Notes under the pieces: model-generated | Seen by the model: only the letters and a program-made list of their open reading frames with translations | The model's database searches: none | What the model was told of the DNA's origin: nothing | From: VRUE01 sp036265675 | GTDB lineage: Bacteria > Actinomycetota > Thermoleophilia > Solirubrobacterales > 70-9 | Assembly (NCBI GenBank): GCA_036265675.1 | Contig: DATAOP010000021.1 | Location: 1-9,361, forward strand | Direction: 5' to 3' | Length of the DNA: 9,361 nt | Translations under genes and position numbers: made by a program | Part shown: positions 5,919-9,361 of the stretch, one piece after another | Numbering within the stretch: the stretch's first letter is position 1 | How the letters are laid out: each line of letters starts with the position of its first letter

Positions 5919-6638
5919 GTGCCCGCTGTCGCGATCCCGCTCGCCGGCCTCACCGTCATCGCGACGCTGATCGGCGGCCAGATCGCGCTGCGCCTCTCCC
6001 ACACCCTGCCGACGGTGATCGCGCTGACCGGGGGCGTCGTCGTCGCGGTGGCGCTGTTCGACGTTCTGCCCGAGGGGATCGACAACGTCGGCGACACCGA
6101 CAGGGCGACCGCCCTGGTCGCGGTCGGGTTCCTTGCCTTCTTCTTCGCCGAGCGGGCGCTCGTCCTCCACCACCGCGACGACCCCGACGAGGCCCGCGCC
6201 CACCACCGGGTCGGGGTCTTCGGCGCGCTCGGGCTCTCGATCCACAGCTTCATCGACGGCCTCGGCATCGGCCTCGCGTTCGGCCTCGACGCCGCCACCG
6301 GGTTCCTCGTCTTCGTCGCCGTCGTCAGCCACGACTTCGCCGACGGGCTCAACACCGTCAGCTTCGTGATGAGCCAGTCGGGCGACCGCCGCCAGGCGAC
6401 CCGGTGGCTGCGGATCGACGCCCTCGCGCCTCTGCTCGGGGCGATCGTCGGCTCGGTACTCACGGTCTCCGACCAGACCCTCGGCTACATCCTCTGCCTC
6501 TACAGCGGCTTCTTCCTCTACATGGGCGCGACCGACCTCCTGCCCGAGGCGCACGCCCACGCCTCCTGGCAGAAAGTCGGGCTGACCGCGTCGGGGTTCG
6601 CCGCGATCTTCGCGATCACGCGGGTCGCCGGGATCTGA
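5919..6638 (+). CDS. ZIP-family divalent metal transporter
   Basis: Inner-membrane carrier for zinc or a related divalent metal, probably for uptake. It is 239 residues with about seven or eight hydrophobic segments, the usual size for bacterial ZIPs. The GTG start has GAGGT (5908-5912) 6 nt upstream, overlapping the stop of the repressor gene, so the two are co-translated from one operon. Transport-site motifs are LSIHSFIDGLGIG (His109, Asp113) in the predicted fourth helix and SHDFADGLNTV (His138, Asp142) in the fifth. LPEG (50-53) and LLPEAHAH (207-214) are further ZIP-like elements. A His/Asp-rich loop, HHRDDPDEARAHH (84-96), lies between helices three and four, as is typical. The fifth-helix motif lacks the usual proline (HDFADG), so metal preference cannot be read with confidence. 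Repression by the upstream Fur-family protein at the palindrome is expected. Confidence 0.85.
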   Translation: MPAVAIPLAGLTVIATLIGGQIALRLSHTLPTVIALTGGVVVAVALFDVLPEGIDNVGDTDRATALVAVGFLAFFFAERALVLHHRDDPDEARAHHRVGVFGALGLSIHSFIDGLGIGLAFGLDAATGFLVFVAVVSHDFADGLNTVSFVMSQSGDRRQATRWLRIDALAPLLGAIVGSVLTVSDQTLGYILCLYSGFFLYMGATDLLPEAHAHASWQKVGLTASGFAAIFAITRVAGI

Positions 6639-7416
6639 CCTCGAGCGGCCCGTCCGGTTCCTCCGGCACCAGCCTCTGAGTCAGGGCCAGCGCGACCGCG
6701 ACCGGGACCGTCGCCGGCAGGGTGTCGAGGACGAAGAAGAGCAGGTCGAAGGCAAGGCCGAGGACGGCCGCCAACCCGGCCGCCGTGAGCTGACGACGGC
6801 GGTCGGCGGCGAGCAGGGCGCCGGTGGTTGCGGCGACGAAGACGTCGCCGAAGCCCATCCTGGCGGCGCCGAAGGCGATCACCTGCAGCCGCGGGAGCTC
6901 GACCCCCGGCGCGGCGGCCGTGAGGACCGCGTTGGGGCCCTGGAGCAGTTCGGCCGCGACGAAGATCGCGTCGATCGTCGCCATCGCGTAGATCCCCCAC
7001 CGCAGCCAGGGGCCGGGAACGGAGGAGGCGAGGATCCAGCCGAGGGTGACGCAGGCCAGCGAGGAGATCGCGGCGGCGGCCGACTCGCCGGCCAGGGCGC
7101 CCCTCGAAGCCCAGGCGAGGGCGAAGAGCGGAATCACCGCCAGCGCCCAGAGCGGCTGCGAGCCGCGGATCAGCCACCCGAGCGCGAGCGCGGCGAGCGG
7201 CGGGCAGGCGATCAGCGCCAGGTAGGAGAGGACGGTCGCCGAGCCCGGTGTCGCCGCGACGATCGCGATCACGACGATGATCGAGCCGGCCGGGATCACG
7301 GCCCACCACGGACTTCGCAACGACTCGGCCCAGGCGGCGGGCCGGGCCTGCGGCAGCGCCACGAGCACCGCCTGCAGGAGGCTGAGGATCGCGATCGAGA
7401 CCGGGAAGGACGGCAT
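6616..7416 (-). CDS. Putative presenilin/SPP-like GxGD intramembrane aspartyl protease
   Basis: A 266-residue integral membrane protein. I count nine hydrophobic segments, roughly 7-21, 37-55, 61-83, 89-103, 113-132, 142-160, 187-203, 210-230 and 235-250. Segment six holds ATIDAIFVA (Asp149), segment seven starts MGFGDVFVA (the GxGD motif, Asp191), and segment nine starts LPATVPVAVAL, resembling the PAL motif. Nine helices with catalytic Asp in six and seven and PA(L) at nine is the fold plan of family A22 proteases (presenilin, signal peptide peptidase, archaeal PSH). The stretch ELPRLQVIAFG before the GxGD also resembles archaeal members. The canonical Tyr before the first Asp is Ile here. 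It follows guaA by 20 bp without a strong ribosome site, so it may ride on that transcript. No substrate can be inferred. An alternative is an unrelated polytopic membrane protein with chance motifs. Confidence 0.65.
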   Translation of the reverse strand: MPSFPVSIAILSLLQAVLVALPQARPAAWAESLRSPWWAVIPAGSIIVVIAIVAATPGSATVLSYLALIACPPLAALALGWLIRGSQPLWALAVIPLFALAWASRGALAGESAAAAISSLACVTLGWILASSVPGPWLRWGIYAMATIDAIFVAAELLQGPNAVLTAAAPGVELPRLQVIAFGAARMGFGDVFVAATTGALLAADRRRQLTAAGLAAVLGLAFDLLFFVLDTLPATVPVAVALALTQRLVPEEPDGPLEVRSRRPA

Positions 7417-7436
7417 GGCCGCCCGACCCTAGATGG

Positions 7437-9056
7437 CTACTCCCACTCGATCGTCGCCGGCGGCTTCGAGGAGATGTCGAGGGCGACGCGGTTGACGCCG
7501 CTGATCTCGTTGATGATCCGGTTCGAGACCCGCTCGAGCAGGTCGTAGGGCAGGCGCGCCCAGTCGGCCGTCATCGCGTCGTCGGAGGTCACCGCCCGGA
7601 TCACGATCGGGTACGCGTAGGTGCGCCCGTCGCCCTGGACGCCCACCGAGCGGACCACCGGGAGGACGCAGAACGACTGCCAGAGCTGGCGGTAGAGCTC
7701 GGCGGCGCGGATCTCCTCCTGGAGGATCGCGTCGGCGCCGCGGAGGATGTCGAGGCGCTCCCTGGTCACCTCGCCGCCGACGATCCTGATCGCCAGGCCG
7801 GGACCGGGGAAGGGCTGGCGCCAGACAAGGCGCTCGGGCAATCCGAGCTCGGCGCCGACCGCCCGGACCTCGTCCTTGAACAGCATCCGCAGCGGCTCGA
7901 CCAGCTCGAACTCGAGGTCCTCCGGGAGCCCGCCGACGTTGTGGTGGGACTTGATCGTCGCCGCATGGTCGCTGCCGCCGGACTCGATCACGTCCGAATA
8001 GAGCGTTCCCTGCACCAGGTAGCGGGCGTCCTCGAGCTTCGCCGCCTCCTCCTCGAAGACGCGGATGAACTCCTCGCCGATGATCTTCCGCTTCTGCTCG
8101 GGCTCCTCGACGCCGGCGAGGCGGGTGAGGAAGCGCTCCTCGGCGTCGACGTGGACGAGCGGGATTCCGAATCGCTCGAACGCCTCGACCACCTGCTCGG
8201 CCTCGTTCAGCCGCATCAGGCCGTGGTCGACGAAGACGCAGGTCAGCCGCTCCCCGACCGCGCGGTGTACGAGGAGCGCCGCGACCGAGGAGTCGACACC
8301 GCCGGAGAGGCCGCAGATCACCCTGCCCTCGCCGACCTGTGCTTCGATCTTCGCGACCTGTTCGGCGATCACCGACTGCGGCGACCACTCCTCCTCGCAG
8401 CCGGCGATGTCGCGCAGGAAGCGGGTCAGGATCTCGGTCCCGTAGGGGGTGTGGACGACCTCGGGGTGGAACTGGATGCCGTAGAGGCCTCGGTCGGGGG
8501 ACTCGCAGGCGGCGACGGGCGAGCCCGGCGTCGAGGCGAGGGCGTCGAACCCCTCCGGCGGCTCGAAGACCGCGTCGCGGTGACTCATCCAGCAGCTCTG
8601 GCTCTCGGGGAGGCCGGCGAGCAGCGTTCCGCCGCCGTCGCGCAGGGTCAGCTCGGTGCGCCCGAACTCGCCCGTCTCGGCTCCCTCGACCCTCCCCCCG
8701 AGGGTCCGGACCATCGCCTGCATCCCGTAACAGATGCCGAGCATCGGGATCTCGAGGTCGAGGAGCTCGGTCGGGAACGCGGGCGCCCCCGGCTCATAGA
8801 CCGACGCCGGGCCGCCGGAGAGGATCAGCCCCTTCGGCTCCCGCTCCCGAATTACCTCCGCCGACGCCGTCGCGGGCAGCATCTCGGCAAAGACCCCGCA
8901 TTCGCGGATGCGTCTTGCGATCAGCTGCGAGTACTGCCCGCCGAAATCCAGCACGAGCACCTCCTCGAGCCGCCCACTTCCGTCGGCAGCCGCGTCGGCC
9001 TGGGCCGAATCGGCTGGGGCTTCGCTCAGACGGGGGTCGACGGTCGTATCACTCAC
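7437..9056 (-). CDS. guaA: GMP synthase (glutamine-hydrolysing)
   Basis: Final step of GMP synthesis: amination of XMP using glutamine and ATP, in the cytosol. It is 539 residues, slightly longer than the usual ~520 because of an acidic, Ala-rich lead of about 30 residues before EEVLVLDFGGQYSQLIARRI. Class I glutamine amidotransferase domain (about 32-218): SGGPASVY, GICYGMQ with Cys109, and GIQFHPEV with His197 and Glu199. ATP-pyrophosphatase domain: P-loop SGGVDSS (251-257), FVDHGLMR, LVQGTLYSDVIES, KSHHNVGGLP. The C-terminal dimerisation domain runs from RQPFPGPGLAIR through GVQGDGRTYAYP to the family's ending PPATIEWE. The GTG start at 9054-9056 has GGAG five bases upstream (9062-9065). 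It sits 101 bp after the GuaB-like gene on the same strand, so guanine nucleotide genes are clustered. Confidence 0.98.
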   Translation of the reverse strand: MSDTTVDPRLSEAPADSAQADAAADGSGRLEEVLVLDFGGQYSQLIARRIRECGVFAEMLPATASAEVIREREPKGLILSGGPASVYEPGAPAFPTELLDLEIPMLGICYGMQAMVRTLGGRVEGAETGEFGRTELTLRDGGGTLLAGLPESQSCWMSHRDAVFEPPEGFDALASTPGSPVAACESPDRGLYGIQFHPEVVHTPYGTEILTRFLRDIAGCEEEWSPQSVIAEQVAKIEAQVGEGRVICGLSGGVDSSVAALLVHRAVGERLTCVFVDHGLMRLNEAEQVVEAFERFGIPLVHVDAEERFLTRLAGVEEPEQKRKIIGEEFIRVFEEEAAKLEDARYLVQGTLYSDVIESGGSDHAATIKSHHNVGGLPEDLEFELVEPLRMLFKDEVRAVGAELGLPERLVWRQPFPGPGLAIRIVGGEVTRERLDILRGADAILQEEIRAAELYRQLWQSFCVLPVVRSVGVQGDGRTYAYPIVIRAVTSDDAMTADWARLPYDLLERVSNRIINEISGVNRVALDISSKPPATIEWE

Positions 9057-9157
9057 GGCATCTCCGGCGGGTGGTGTCGGGGGCAGGACCTCGCCCGCAG
9101 CGTCGTCCCGCGAGGACGAGGTGCTGTCCCCGACGACAGGACCCGCCGGCCATGCCG
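9057..9157. other. Intergenic spacer between the GuaB-like gene and guaA
   Basis: Non-coding 101 bp. Apart from the guaA ribosome binding site GGAG at 9062-9065 I see no clear promoter, T-tailed hairpin or riboswitch. A short CTGTC/GACAG repeat could fold weakly. The two genes are probably co-transcribed. Confidence 0.4.
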
Positions 9158-9361
9158 TCAGTCATCCGAGACAGCAACCCCCGCCGACACCGCTGCGCGG
9201 CCATTCGAGCCCATCCCGACCGACTGCTCCTGCTGAAGCTTCTTCCCCTCGCTCTGGAGCGCCGGCGCGACCATCACCTCGGCCCGCTGGAAGGAGCGGA
9301 TGTCCTCGTAGCCGGTCGTCGCCATCGAGGTTTTCAGCGCCCCCATCAGGTTGAAGGTGCC
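9158..9361 (-). CDS. guaB3: GuaB3-type IMP dehydrogenase family protein, C-terminal end only
   Basis: Only the last 67 codons are in the window. GTFNLMGALKTSMATTGYED followed by FQRAEVMVAP resembles the C-terminus of the GuaB3/IMP dehydrogenase-related family of Actinomycetota (compare GLRxxMATTGY and EFQxVEV there), more than that of classical GuaB, which ends in a GLRSGMGY/CGA-type region. The family is related to enzymes that convert IMP to XMP, and GuaA downstream uses XMP. The tail KKLQQEQSVGMGSNGRAAV is probably flexible. The catalytic loop lies outside the window, so activity cannot be judged. Confidence 0.7.
   Translation of the reverse strand, partial: GTFNLMGALKTSMATTGYEDIRSFQRAEVMVAPALQSEGKKLQQEQSVGMGSNGRAAVSAGVAVSDD

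Noticed and set aside
5469..6560. 363-codon minus-strand frame opposite the Fur-family and ZIP genes
   Set aside because: Both genes on the plus strand carry clear family motifs and ribosome or operator signals. The reverse frame is Glu/Asp/Arg/Val low complexity.
7941..9236. 431-codon open frame on the plus strand opposite guaA
   Set aside because: Antisense to a fully motif-supported guaA. Its composition is typical of a codon-bias shadow frame.

Overview
The window is GC-rich, almost fully coding DNA from a bacterial chromosome, and no mobile element, tRNA, rRNA or CRISPR array was seen. The order rplM-rpsI-glmM-glmS, a c-di-AMP (ydaO/yuaA) riboswitch upstream of a secreted peptidoglycan hydrolase, frequent GTG/TTG starts and a GuaB3-type IMP dehydrogenase relative point to Actinomycetota. 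A deep-branching high-GC group such as Thermoleophilia/Solirubrobacterales is my best guess, but this is inference from gene content.

Layout. Positions 1-4218 (minus strand) hold one tight operon transcribed right to left: rplM (L13), rpsI (S9), glmM and glmS (cut by the window edge). rplM and rpsI share an ATGA overlap, and the glmM ribosome binding site overlaps the rpsI stop. The operon therefore couples two ribosomal proteins to the two enzymes that make glucosamine-6-P and glucosamine-1-P for UDP-GlcNAc and peptidoglycan. Positions 4219-4453 are a divergent control region. It has two back-to-back promoter -10 boxes, a terminator-like hairpin directly before rplM, and on the plus strand a c-di-AMP riboswitch aptamer that runs up to the ribosome binding site of the next gene. 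Positions 4454-5416 (plus) encode an exported M23 endopeptidase with an Ig-like domain. Positions 5438-6638 (plus) are a metal homeostasis unit: a 14-bp perfect palindrome, a Fur-family repressor and a ZIP metal transporter. Positions 6616-9361 (minus) hold a GuaB3-like C-terminus (cut by the edge), guaA (GMP synthase) and a 266-residue nine-helix membrane protein. That protein has the signature of presenilin/signal-peptide-peptidase type intramembrane aspartyl proteases.

The left half reads as a cell-wall supply and remodelling locus: amino-sugar synthesis on one strand, and a c-di-AMP-controlled wall hydrolase on the other, driven from an overlapping promoter region. The most novel items are the putative bacterial presenilin-like protease, the 160-residue acidic N-terminal extension on ribosomal protein S9, and the compact divergent promoter/riboswitch/leader-hairpin region.
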